From: Ardenticatenaceae bacterium
GTDB taxonomy: Bacteria > Chloroflexota > Anaerolineae > Promineifilales > Promineifilaceae
NCBI GenBank assembly: GCA_020634435.1
Contig: JACKBS010000010.1
Span: 372,001 to 436,000 of the forward strand
Length of the DNA stretch: 64,000 nucleotides
Direction: 5' to 3'
Shown here: piece after piece, positions 1 to 8,068 of the stretch
Numbering within the stretch: position 1 is the stretch's first letter
Layout: every line of letters begins with the position of its first letter
Made by a program: the position numbers and the translations under genes
The notes under the pieces: model-generated
Database searches by the model: none
Told to the model about the DNA's origin: nothing
Seen by the model: the letters and a program-made list of their open reading frames with translations, nothing else

Positions 1-1
1 C

Positions 2-751
2 GATGCCAACGGGTTTGGCACCAACACCCAGGTGCAGCTCGATCAGCAGTTGGTGATCCCCTGGCCCACACCCACGCCGCCGCTGCAAGTGATCGCCGCC
101 GACATCAACGGCGAGACGGTGATTGTGGACCCGACCGGCTGTGATTTGTACCAGGTGCAAGAGGGGGATTCGATTGTGGGCATTGCCAGCCGCTTTGGCG
201 TCCCGTTCGATTTGCTCTCGCAGGTTAACCGCATTGCCGATCCGTCGCTGTTGCAGCCCGGTGATCCGATCTGCATTCCGCAAATCATTTATGGCCAATC
301 ATTGCCGCCCACGGCCGGGCCGTCGCCCACGCCATCCCCGACTCAGCCGCCGCCTGGGCCCCAGCTGCTGTATCCCATCGCTGGCACGGTGGTGGATTCG
401 CTGAATGAGTCGATTGTGTTGCAGTGGACGGCCGTTAAACCCCTGGCCGAAGATGAAATGTACATGGTGGAACTGACCAACATGGACAATCTTGATGAAC
501 TGCCTTATCGGGGCTTCACCCGCGACACGGCTTTTCATGTTCCCACTTCCTGGCGACCCATCACAGCGGATCTTTTCCAGATGCGCTGGCGAGTGAGCAT
601 TGTTCAGGTAACCGGTACCCGGTCTGACGGGCTGCCCATCTACACCTTTGGCGGCTCCAGCAGCGCCGATGCTTTTTTTAGCTGGCAAGGGGCCGTGCCC
701 ACGGCAACGCCTACTCCCACGCAAACTCCAACCGCAACCCCAACACCTTAG
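2..751 (+). CDS. LysM-domain extracellular protein, 5' end missing
   Basis: The frame is open to the left edge of the window, so the N-terminus lies outside and the in-frame GTG at 32 is unlikely to be the real start. The visible part has one LysM motif, running from 'LYQVQEGDSIVGIA' to 'LQPGDPICIP'. LysM modules bind peptidoglycan-like glycans, so a surface location is expected. A Pro/Thr-rich linker follows, then a beta-rich domain of about 100 residues containing 'VLQWTAV', as in Ig/FN3-like folds, and a TPT-rich tail ending at the stop. Further LysM repeats upstream are possible. The protein faces the minus-strand lipoprotein gene tail to tail, with only about 10 bases between the stops. 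The exact function cannot be told from this fragment. Confidence 0.8.
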   Translation, partial: DANGFGTNTQVQLDQQLVIPWPTPTPPLQVIAADINGETVIVDPTGCDLYQVQEGDSIVGIASRFGVPFDLLSQVNRIADPSLLQPGDPICIPQIIYGQSLPPTAGPSPTPSPTQPPPGPQLLYPIAGTVVDSLNESIVLQWTAVKPLAEDEMYMVELTNMDNLDELPYRGFTRDTAFHVPTSWRPITADLFQMRWRVSIVQVTGTRSDGLPIYTFGGSSSADAFFSWQGAVPTATPTPTQTPTATPTP

Positions 752-760
752 CCCCAATCG

Positions 761-2269
761 CTAATCTTGCTCAATGGGTATAACAAAAAGGGCTTTGCCC
801 AGACTGTAGCGTGGCTCGTTGACAAAAATGGCTAGCCATTGGTCGTTGGGCGATAAGAGTGGGTACAAAATGTAGCCGCTTTCATATCCGGCCACCTGTA
901 TCCGCTCTACCAGGCCACGCTGGGCCGTATTGAACACGGTGATGGTGCCTGAATTGGCGGTGGCATACAGCTGGTTTGGGGTAATCTGCCACGGATTTGG
1001 GCCATACGGCCGTTTCTCAAACCTTGCTTCTGTGTCAAATATGGGTCGCGACCAGTAGCTACTGTCGCCGTACCCCACCGTGCCATCGGGGAAGAGATGG
1101 TAGGTATTGGGCGCTTCAAATAGTTCCAGCGCTTCTCCTTCTGGGGTGAAGGTGTAGAGCTTGGCCACATCGTCCCGCCCTTCATTGCTGCGCAGGATGG
1201 CGTAACGGCCGTTTTCTACATCGGCATATACGTCCAGCGGCGGCCAGTAATTCTCCGGGTCAAATGTTTCATCGAATAGCAGCGGCAGCAGCGGCTGCAC
1301 TGCGCCGTTGAGATTCATTAAAAACGGACCCTGATCTAGCGAAAGCGTGACGACAAATGCCTCGTTGTTGATCCACACCGGGCCGCCAAAGGTGCCATCC
1401 AGGGCATTGGCTGGTTCCCAATCGTATCGGGCGATGATGGTGCCCGTGGCCACATCGACCACGCGAGTGCCCCCAATGGGCGAACCATCCCCCGTGTAGT
1501 TGCCCGCTAGCGTGATGCTGATGTGCTGGCTGTCGAGCGACCAAATCAGGTTGTTAAAGCCATCTGGCCGAACTTCGGCAATGGGTAGCGCTGTTTGCGC
1601 AGCCCAATCGTAAAGCCAGTACTGGCTGCTGCTTTGCAAAATGAGCTTCTGCCCATCGGGGCTGGCGGCCCGAATGGAGCTGATTGGTTTGGGAAATATT
1701 TGGGTGAGATCCGTTTCTGCGGCACACGGAGCGCTGGTTTGTACCAATCGGCCATCGGGCAGGGCGAGCAGCATTTGGCCGTTGGGCAGCCAGCGCCACG
1801 GCGCACCGCTGTCGCTGCCTTCGTAGGAGAATAGGCCGCTGTACGGGTAATCGGTACATTTTTCGCCGGTTTCGGTGTCGTAAAAGACAAACGTGCCGGG
1901 ATAAGCGCCGCGTAAGCCTTCGGCGGGTGATTCGGCGACCTGCTCTTCGGTGTATTCGAAGTAGGCCAGGTAACGGCCGTCCGGCGACCAGCCTACAAAT
2001 TGCAAATCACCACCTGTAAAAACGGGCTCATCGGTGATGAGGCGGACCGAGGAAGTGGGTACGGCTGTGGGCGTAGTAGTCGGTTCTGCGGTGGGGACTG
2101 CTTCGGTGGGGTGTGGAGTAGAAGTGGCGGTGGGTTGTGGGGAAACGGCCGCTGCGGTTACGACGGCCGTTGCGGCCACAGTTGGTTCCGTGGCTGAATC
2201 GGTTTGCGTACAGGCGCTTATCACAAGTAAGCCAGTAAGGAGCCAGGATAACGAGCGAAATTTGTTCAT
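761..2269 (-). CDS. Lipoprotein with WD40/TolB-like beta-propeller
   Basis: The start at 2269 is chosen because CGGAGG lies just upstream and the protein then begins with a classical lipoprotein signal: MNKFRS, a hydrophobic stretch, and lipobox 'LLVISAC' with the lipidated Cys near residue 20. The reading frame stays open upstream, but that extension would bury the signal peptide. A low-complexity Thr/Pro/Val linker of about 60 residues follows the Cys. The rest (about 400 residues) has repeated blades such as 'FVGWSPDGRYLAYFEY' and 'AASPDGQKLILQSSSQ', typical of TolB/WD40-type propellers. It is probably anchored outside the membrane. The ligand or partner is unknown. It is the last gene of a long minus-strand run. 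Confidence 0.85.
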   Translation of the reverse strand: MNKFRSLSWLLTGLLVISACTQTDSATEPTVAATAVVTAAAVSPQPTATSTPHPTEAVPTAEPTTTPTAVPTSSVRLITDEPVFTGGDLQFVGWSPDGRYLAYFEYTEEQVAESPAEGLRGAYPGTFVFYDTETGEKCTDYPYSGLFSYEGSDSGAPWRWLPNGQMLLALPDGRLVQTSAPCAAETDLTQIFPKPISSIRAASPDGQKLILQSSSQYWLYDWAAQTALPIAEVRPDGFNNLIWSLDSQHISITLAGNYTGDGSPIGGTRVVDVATGTIIARYDWEPANALDGTFGGPVWINNEAFVVTLSLDQGPFLMNLNGAVQPLLPLLFDETFDPENYWPPLDVYADVENGRYAILRSNEGRDDVAKLYTFTPEGEALELFEAPNTYHLFPDGTVGYGDSSYWSRPIFDTEARFEKRPYGPNPWQITPNQLYATANSGTITVFNTAQRGLVERIQVAGYESGYILYPLLSPNDQWLAIFVNEPRYSLGKALFVIPIEQD

Positions 2270-2594
2270 TTTTGCCTCCGGGAAACAAACAGGTTTCACA
2301 TGACTTCCATGGAATAAGTATAATCGAGGCGGTTTGGCTTCTGCCCGATGCAATCCCGGCGACCCCGCCGAAAATTGCCTACGATTGGTGGGCGCGATGT
2401 ACGCAAAGAGACGCAGCGGGTAGGCTGCGTCTCTGAAATTAATTGAGAAATGATTCGCCTGAGTCTACGAGCAAGTTGTCATTGAATTTCACGCCAAGTC
2501 GCATAGACGCTAATTTTTCCCTTTACTCCTTCGCGCCTTTGCGTTAGCTAATTGCTTTGCCTGACAAGTTATTCGTGCCACGATTCACTTTGGA
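2270..2594. other. Intergenic stretch with an 11-bp hairpin
   Basis: No convincing gene is visible in these 325 bases. A perfect inverted repeat lies at 2407-2417 and 2424-2434 (AGAGACGCAGC / GCTGCGTCTCT, 6-base loop). No U-tract follows on either strand, so a classical intrinsic terminator is not supported. Further right, 2490-2545 contains the phrases 'acgccaagtcgcat' and 'cttcgcgcctttgcgt', which look like degenerate dispersed intergenic repeat sequence. The RBS of the lipoprotein gene lies at the left end. Confidence 0.6.
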
Positions 2595-3224
2595 TTATTG
2601 CAGGAACGGATTCCACGCTTTTTCCTGACCGATGGTGGTGGTGGGACCGTGGCCGGAGAGTACGGCCGTTTCATCCGGCAGCACTAGCAATTTTTCGCGG
2701 ATGCTGCGCATGAGGGTGGGGTGGTCGCAGCCGGGGAAGTCGGTCCGGCCGATGCTGCGCTGGAAGAGCACATCGCCATCAAACACGACGTTGTGTTCCC
2801 GCACGTAAAAGCTGACGTGCCCTGGTGCGTGGCCTGGCGTGAAGAGAACTTCAAACTTGAGCTGGCCCACGGTGATGACATCGCCTTCGGTCAGCATGTT
2901 GGTAGCTTTGGGTGGAGTGGGCAGCGTCATGTTGAAGCTGGCGGCTGCTTCCGGGGCGTGGGCCAGCATTTCTACGGCGTCGGGATGGATGTAGATGGGG
3001 GCATTGGTCTCGGCCTCCAGCTCAGCCAGCCCGCCCACGTGATCAAAGTGGGCATGGGTGAGCAGGATGTGGGTGATGATATAGCCACGTTCGCTGGCCA
3101 GGGCGGCGATGCTACGGCCGTTCCACGAAGGATCGATTACGGCCGTTTCCATCGTTTCGGTACAGGTGGCTAGATAGCAGTTGGTTTGCAAAGGGCCAAG
3201 GGGAAGCTGAAGGATTTCAATCAT
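2595..3224 (-). CDS. Metallo-beta-lactamase-fold hydrolase (glyoxalase II-like)
   Basis: This is a compact 209-residue MBL-fold protein. The metal motif HxHxDH is present as 'THAHFDHVGG' near residue 57. The later His in 'TPGHAPGH', the Asp in 'VFDGDVLFQ' and the His in 'LSGHGP' complete the usual binuclear site. The N-terminus 'MIEILQLPLGPLQTNCYL' is typical of the small bacterial YcbL/hydroxyacylglutathione-hydrolase-like group. Members cleave thioesters, or act on glyoxal adducts in some species, but the substrate cannot be assigned here. It is a stand-alone minus-strand gene between the lipoprotein and the MATE-like transporter. Confidence 0.88.
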   Translation of the reverse strand: MIEILQLPLGPLQTNCYLATCTETMETAVIDPSWNGRSIAALASERGYIITHILLTHAHFDHVGGLAELEAETNAPIYIHPDAVEMLAHAPEAAASFNMTLPTPPKATNMLTEGDVITVGQLKFEVLFTPGHAPGHVSFYVREHNVVFDGDVLFQRSIGRTDFPGCDHPTLMRSIREKLLVLPDETAVLSGHGPTTTIGQEKAWNPFLQ

Positions 3225-3268
3225 ACCGTTTATTATCCACAGTTTGCGCAGATTTCACAGATGTGCGC

Positions 3269-4582
3269 CTAGGTATTTCGCGTAGCCACTTTGGCGCTAA
3301 AGATAGGCACAAAACGCTGGGTGCGCCAGCCCAGGTAAATGATTTCGGCCAGAAGGGACAGGTTGAGAGCCATCGCCGCAGTGGGTAGGCCAGGCCATTG
3401 TCCAGCTAGTCCCAGCACGAGAACGACCACCACAATCACCATGTTTACCACCATCGCGATGTTAACGGCCGTTGTTTTACGGCCGTTAATGAGTACCCCG
3501 CGCAGCCACATATCAATGACGGTTAGGACCGGGTAGGGTAGAAAGTAAACCAGGCTGCTTTGGGCCAGAGCGCCCACATCGGCGGTCATATCCTGCACGC
3601 CGAACAGATACAATCGGGCCAGGGGGCTAAACGTGAACAGCGCGACCGCCACGGCCACCAATCCAGCCAGCGTCAGGCTAAAGCGGCGGATGGGCGGATA
3701 GGTGTCTGGCCCTTTGGTGAGGGCGATAACCGCTTCGGGTAGAGCCAGGGCCGCGGCGCGAGCCATCAGCATAATTTGGAAGATGACGGGCCAGGCAGCC
3801 AACGATTCCGTGGGGCGATCCAGCCGCGCCAGGCTAAACGTGACCAGCGGCTGAACGAGCAAAACCATGACGGCCGTTCCGGCCAGCGGAATGTGGAACC
3901 AAAACAGCTCGCGGTAAGTGAGCGGTGTCTCATCATTTTTGTCGCTGTCGGCCAGTTCATTTTGCAGCAGCGGGCGGATGGCAACGGTGGCGTACAGCGC
4001 CTCGGCGATGACCCCGGCCATTAGCGCGGTGGCCCCGCTGACCACGCCGGGCAAATTGGTCAGCGCAGCCAGGGCAATGACTGTACCGCCAGAGGTGAAC
4101 AGACGAACGGCCGTCCCCCAGGCCATTTTGCGCGGCTGGTTAAAATGAATTAGCACGCCCTGCAAAAACCGCCGCCAGGCGATGGCCGCGCTCCAGAAGA
4201 TCATGATTTGCAGGCCAGGGCGGACCCAATCGGCAATTGCGTCTGGGGTGCCCAGCCAGTGGCGCACCACCACATCAAACGCGGGGGTGAAGGCGATAAG
4301 GATGGAAACGGCCGTCAACAAAACCATCCAATGCACGGTAAAGCGGCGCATCAGCAGGTAGGACGCGCGATCTTTCACCAGAGCGGTGGAGGTAGCTAAA
4401 AGATTGATGATGGGGCTTTCGATGGTGACCGACAGACTTACCACGATGCCCTGAGCGGCCAGCATGATTACTTCGTTTGGCAGGCGGTTAATGGCGGCAC
4501 TCACGATAGGGCCTTCGGCGGTCATCAACAGCCAGCTGGCAAACAGGGGCAGCCAGAACCAAAAAATGTCGCGTTGTTTCAT
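3269..4582 (-). CDS. Polytopic membrane transporter, MATE/ANKH-like
   Basis: The start at 4582 (MKQRDIFWFW) is preferred because it lies 10 bases after the stop of the upstream CoA-transferase gene, and the first hydrophobic segment begins immediately. The longer open frame would overlap that gene and add a basic, non-membrane leader. The 437-residue product has about 12 hydrophobic segments in two similar halves, as in the MATE/MOP superfamily. Phrases such as 'AWRRFLQGVLIHFNQPRKM' recall the ANKH-like branch, but that is an impression only. It is probably an exporter or flippase in the cytoplasmic membrane, co-transcribed with the CaiB-like gene. The substrate is unknown. Confidence 0.72.
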   Translation of the reverse strand: MKQRDIFWFWLPLFASWLLMTAEGPIVSAAINRLPNEVIMLAAQGIVVSLSVTIESPIINLLATSTALVKDRASYLLMRRFTVHWMVLLTAVSILIAFTPAFDVVVRHWLGTPDAIADWVRPGLQIMIFWSAAIAWRRFLQGVLIHFNQPRKMAWGTAVRLFTSGGTVIALAALTNLPGVVSGATALMAGVIAEALYATVAIRPLLQNELADSDKNDETPLTYRELFWFHIPLAGTAVMVLLVQPLVTFSLARLDRPTESLAAWPVIFQIMLMARAAALALPEAVIALTKGPDTYPPIRRFSLTLAGLVAVAVALFTFSPLARLYLFGVQDMTADVGALAQSSLVYFLPYPVLTVIDMWLRGVLINGRKTTAVNIAMVVNMVIVVVVLVLGLAGQWPGLPTAAMALNLSLLAEIIYLGWRTQRFVPIFSAKVATRNT

Positions 4583-4592
4583 AAAATTCCAG

Positions 4593-5801
4593 TTACTTTG
4601 TTGGGGGATAGGCCACAACTTCTTGCGCGGCCAGCGCTTCAATTTGCGCGGCCGTGTAGCCCAGGGATGACAAAATTTCTTGCGTGTGGGCGCCAAGCAC
4701 TACGCCGGTGAAGGGATAATTTGGAGTGTGGTCACTCATTTTGATGGGATTGGCGACTTGCTTTTGGCAACGGCCGTTATCCATCGGCACATCCACCACC
4801 ATGCCGCGCGCCTGGGTTTGCGGATGATTGAGCGCTTCTTCGGTGGTCAGAACCGGCTCTACACAAACGTCCAGCGCGGTAAAAATGGCTTGCCATTCGG
4901 CCAGGGTTTTCGCCAAAATAGCCGCCCGAATTTGCGCCTTGAATGATTGCTGGTTGGTTACCTCGAAGTTCATGCCAGGGGCAAACAGTTCCTCGTGGCC
5001 GATGGCCTGGCAAAAGCCCTGCCAAAATTGTGGTTCCAGGGAGCCGACGGAGAGCAAACGGCCGTCTTTTGTCTCGTACAAATCGTAGAAGCTGCCGCCG
5101 TTGAGAATCTCCGTTTCAGGCCCCGGCTGTTCATTGGCGACCAGCCATTTGGTTGCGCCGAACACATTCCAGGCCAATGCCCCGTCGTGCATGGCAATGT
5201 CCACCCGGCTGCCTTCGCCCGTCGTCTGGCGGCGAATGACGGCGGCCAGCAGGCCAATAACAAGGTGCAGGGAGCCAGCGCCGATGTCGGCAACCTGGGT
5301 AGGCAGGGGAGGCGGAGGTTGTGCGGGCTGGGAACGGCCGTATAGGCTCAGCAATCCCGATAAGGCCAAATAGTTCAAATCATGCCCGGCGCGATCTTTG
5401 AGCGGGCCGCTCTGGCCGTAGCCCGTGAGCGAGCAAAAAATCAGCGTGGGGCAGCCGGCATGCAGCGCCTCGTAGCCGACGCCCAGACGATCCATCACCC
5501 CTGGCCTAAACTGCTCCAGCACGATGTCGTAGCCAGAGGCCACCAGCTGCTTCACAATCTGCACGGCTTCGGGTGTTTTCAGGTTTAGCCCCAGGCTGCG
5601 TTTGGAACGATTTAGCAGGCCATGTTGCGCCGATTGGCCATCTTCAGCGATGGGCGGCAGCAGGCGCGTTAAGTCTGGCCGGTTAGGCGCTTCAATGCGG
5701 ATGACATCGGCGCCCAAATCAGCCAACATCATGCTGGCAAACGGGCCGGGCAGCAGTGTGGAAAAATCTAAAATTTTGAGCGTTTGTAGGGGAGCAGACA
5801 T
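4593..5801 (-). CDS. CaiB/BaiF family CoA-transferase or racemase
   Basis: The protein has 402 residues and begins 'LKILDFSTLLPGPFASMML' and 'GADVIRIEAP', the standard N-terminus of class III CoA-transferases (CaiB/BaiF). Two motifs point to the alpha-methylacyl-CoA racemase side of the family: 'AGHDLNYLALSG', with the catalytic His, and 'VDIAMHDGALAWN', with the matching Asp region. Racemases of this type epimerise 2-methylacyl-CoA, whereas other members move CoA between acids, and sequence alone does not separate them with certainty. It lies upstream of the MATE-like transporter (10-base gap) and downstream of the receiver/kinase pair (19-base gap), so the four genes may be co-transcribed. 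Confidence 0.85.
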   Translation of the reverse strand: MSAPLQTLKILDFSTLLPGPFASMMLADLGADVIRIEAPNRPDLTRLLPPIAEDGQSAQHGLLNRSKRSLGLNLKTPEAVQIVKQLVASGYDIVLEQFRPGVMDRLGVGYEALHAGCPTLIFCSLTGYGQSGPLKDRAGHDLNYLALSGLLSLYGRSQPAQPPPPLPTQVADIGAGSLHLVIGLLAAVIRRQTTGEGSRVDIAMHDGALAWNVFGATKWLVANEQPGPETEILNGGSFYDLYETKDGRLLSVGSLEPQFWQGFCQAIGHEELFAPGMNFEVTNQQSFKAQIRAAILAKTLAEWQAIFTALDVCVEPVLTTEEALNHPQTQARGMVVDVPMDNGRCQKQVANPIKMSDHTPNYPFTGVVLGAHTQEILSSLGYTAAQIEALAAQEVVAYPPTK

Positions 5802-5820
5802 GGGAGCTTATGCCGCAAGT

Positions 5821-6201
5821 TTAAGAGAGTGGGGCACGCAAGCGGGCGCTTAAATCACGCAATTGCTTAAAGCTGATGGGTTTGAGCAGCACCAGGTCGG
5901 CGTCGTCGCGTAAATCATCGGCGGTTTGGTAGTCGGCTGTGGCTAAAATGATGCGCGTTTTTTGGAAACGGCCGTCGGCGCGTAGACTCTGCAAAATTTC
6001 CTTCCCCGAAATCCCTGGCAAATGGAGGTCCAAAACCACAATATCCGGCACCATTTCAGCCAGCAGCGCCACGGCTCCCTCACCATCGACCGTGGTTTGT
6101 GTCTGGTAGCCAGAAAGCTCTAGTGCTCTGGCAAAAATGTGAACCAGATCGGGATCATCTTCGATGATGAGTGCGGTCGGTTCACTCGATGGCTGTGGCA
6201 T
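5821..6201 (-). CDS. Single-domain response regulator (CheY-like)
   Basis: The start at ATG 6201 is chosen because AAGGTGAG lies 7 bases upstream; a GTG at 6213 is in frame but has no better signal. The 126-residue product is a receiver domain only, with no output domain. Conserved features are present: the acidic pair in 'LIIEDDPDLV', the phospho-acceptor Asp in 'IVVLDLHLPGISG', Thr in 'ILATAD' and Lys in 'VLLKPIS'. The gene overlaps the end of the upstream sensor kinase by 20 bases, which suggests translational coupling and a cognate pair. With no DNA-binding domain it probably acts through protein contacts or a phosphorelay. Confidence 0.9.
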   Translation of the reverse strand: MPQPSSEPTALIIEDDPDLVHIFARALELSGYQTQTTVDGEGAVALLAEMVPDIVVLDLHLPGISGKEILQSLRADGRFQKTRIILATADYQTADDLRDDADLVLLKPISFKQLRDLSARLRAPLS

Positions 6202-8026
6202 GAATCGTCTCACCTTTTGCAGCTTCTTGCAGTTGAAGGGGCAGCGTGACGCAAAACGTGCTGCCCTGGTTCATTTTGCTCTCTACTTGGATTTTACCAC
6301 CTAAGGCGTTAACAAGCTCTTGCACGATGGTGAGGCCCAGGCCCACACCGCTTTGCCCATGAATCATACTCTTGCCCAGCTGGTGGAATGGCTGGAAGAT
6401 GTTGTTCAGTTCGGTTTCAGGGATGCCTCGACCGGTGTCGGTCACGCGTACACACCAGGCATCGCTCCCCGCTGGCGCAACATCAATTTCTACCTGGCCT
6501 TTATTGGTAAATTTGATGGCGTTGCTTGTCAGATTGATCACAATTTGCTGCAAGCGGATGGAGTTACCCCAAAGCCGCCGGGGCATTTGCGGCGAAAGGT
6601 TTAGCCGCAGAGCCAGCTTTTTAGATTCTGCCTGGGGCTGCAAACGGTTCATTGCTTGTTCGAGGGCATCATGCAAATCAAATTCGTAGAGCCGAATCTC
6701 GAATGTGCCCGCGCCAATGCGGCTCAGGTCCAGCAAATCGTTGACCTGTTCATTAAGGTAGCCACTGTTTTCGATGATGCGGTTGAGCGAGCGGTTTTGT
6801 AGCTCATTTACGTCGCCGTGGATGCCTTCTTGCAGCATTTCGGCATTGCCAAGGATGACGCTGAGCGGGGTGCGCAGCTCATGGCTGACTTTGGCCAGCA
6901 GGCTGCTCTTGGCTTTGTTGGCTTCTTCGGCTGCTTCGCGCGCGGCTTGCGCTTCGGTGAAGAGCTGCTGTAGTTCCAGATTGCGTTGGCGAATGGCAAG
7001 CTCGGCCGTAATCCGGCGGCTGATGTCGCGCAGAATGAGGATGCGGGCGCGAGGATGAGGACCTGTGATGTAGAACGGCCGTATCTGCACCGAAAAATAT
7101 CGCTCATCTCCATTACGGGTAACGCGAATCTCTTCATCAATGGTGGGATCGGTAAAGGCGGACACCTGCTGCGCCAGATCGGTGGGCAGTTCGGCCAGCG
7201 GTCTGCCCACAATGCGGCGATTATCTGCTGCAAGTAGTTGCTGGCCCACTTTGTTGACATCCAAAATTCGGCCGTGTAGGTCCAGCAAAATGATGCCTTC
7301 TGGCAAACTTTCCACTACCATGCGTCTGGCAATCGGAATAATGTCAAATAAATCGAGCCGCACCACGCCCCAAATGATGAGGAGCGCACTGAGGGCAAAC
7401 ATGAACGGTGTCAAGTCAAATTGGGCAACGGGGCTAAACCCCGCCAGGTAAATGATGTTGCCCAGCAAAGGTAGTGCTGCCGAAAAGATCAGCACTACTG
7501 ACTGCCAGCGAAACGGCTGGGGATACAGCTTAATTGTGCGCACAAACAGGGCAATACCACCTAAAATCAGCAGGTAAGAGTAGGCTGAATGGAACCAAAA
7601 CCAGCCGCCAAAGGTGTTGACCAGCATGGGGGCCGGACCAGACTCATCCAGAACGCTTTGCGTCCAAAATAAATTGTGCTGATTGTTGGTGTAAATGATG
7701 AGGATGGTGGACAGGGGCACAATCGAGAGCAGCAAAAGCATCTTGGAACTGAATGGCTTTTGGTTGAGGAATTGGTAGGCAAACAGGAACCAGGCTACCG
7801 GGGTAAACGTAATGCCGATGTACTCAACTCGTGCCCAAAACAGCTTACCCCCCAGGCCCGCCGTGCTGAGTTCCAGTGCATAGCCGATCAGCCAGATAGA
7901 AACGGCCGTTGACAACCCCAGAAAGGGAACAATCCAGTAGGCAGTATGTCGTCGGGGCCAAACAATTACGGCCGTTGTCATCAGAACAACCGCCGCAATG
8001 GCCAGCATGGTCACAGCCAGATTCAT
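6182..8026 (-). CDS. Membrane sensor histidine kinase (7TM-PAS-HisKA-HATPase)
   Basis: The 614-residue protein starts with a domain of about seven hydrophobic segments (residues 1-225), resembling the histidine-kinase N-terminal 7TM module. A PAS domain follows (about 235-335), starting 'RMVVESLPEGIILLDLHGRI'. After a short Ala/Glu-rich coiled coil comes the HisKA domain with phospho-acceptor His 382 in 'SHELRTPLS', then an HATPase with N-box 'NLTSNAIKF', G1 'DTGRGIP' and G2 'GVGLGLTIV'. The kinase should autophosphorylate and pass phosphate to the overlapping single-domain receiver. The stimulus is unknown. An RBS-like AAGGTTGAG precedes the ATG. Confidence 0.93.
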   Translation of the reverse strand: MNLAVTMLAIAAVVLMTTAVIVWPRRHTAYWIVPFLGLSTAVSIWLIGYALELSTAGLGGKLFWARVEYIGITFTPVAWFLFAYQFLNQKPFSSKMLLLLSIVPLSTILIIYTNNQHNLFWTQSVLDESGPAPMLVNTFGGWFWFHSAYSYLLILGGIALFVRTIKLYPQPFRWQSVVLIFSAALPLLGNIIYLAGFSPVAQFDLTPFMFALSALLIIWGVVRLDLFDIIPIARRMVVESLPEGIILLDLHGRILDVNKVGQQLLAADNRRIVGRPLAELPTDLAQQVSAFTDPTIDEEIRVTRNGDERYFSVQIRPFYITGPHPRARILILRDISRRITAELAIRQRNLELQQLFTEAQAAREAAEEANKAKSSLLAKVSHELRTPLSVILGNAEMLQEGIHGDVNELQNRSLNRIIENSGYLNEQVNDLLDLSRIGAGTFEIRLYEFDLHDALEQAMNRLQPQAESKKLALRLNLSPQMPRRLWGNSIRLQQIVINLTSNAIKFTNKGQVEIDVAPAGSDAWCVRVTDTGRGIPETELNNIFQPFHQLGKSMIHGQSGVGLGLTIVQELVNALGGKIQVESKMNQGSTFCVTLPLQLQEAAKGETIHATAIE

Positions 8027-8068
8027 GCGCTCAACCTTATCGTTGTGTGTACGGGATCGCCAGCAAAA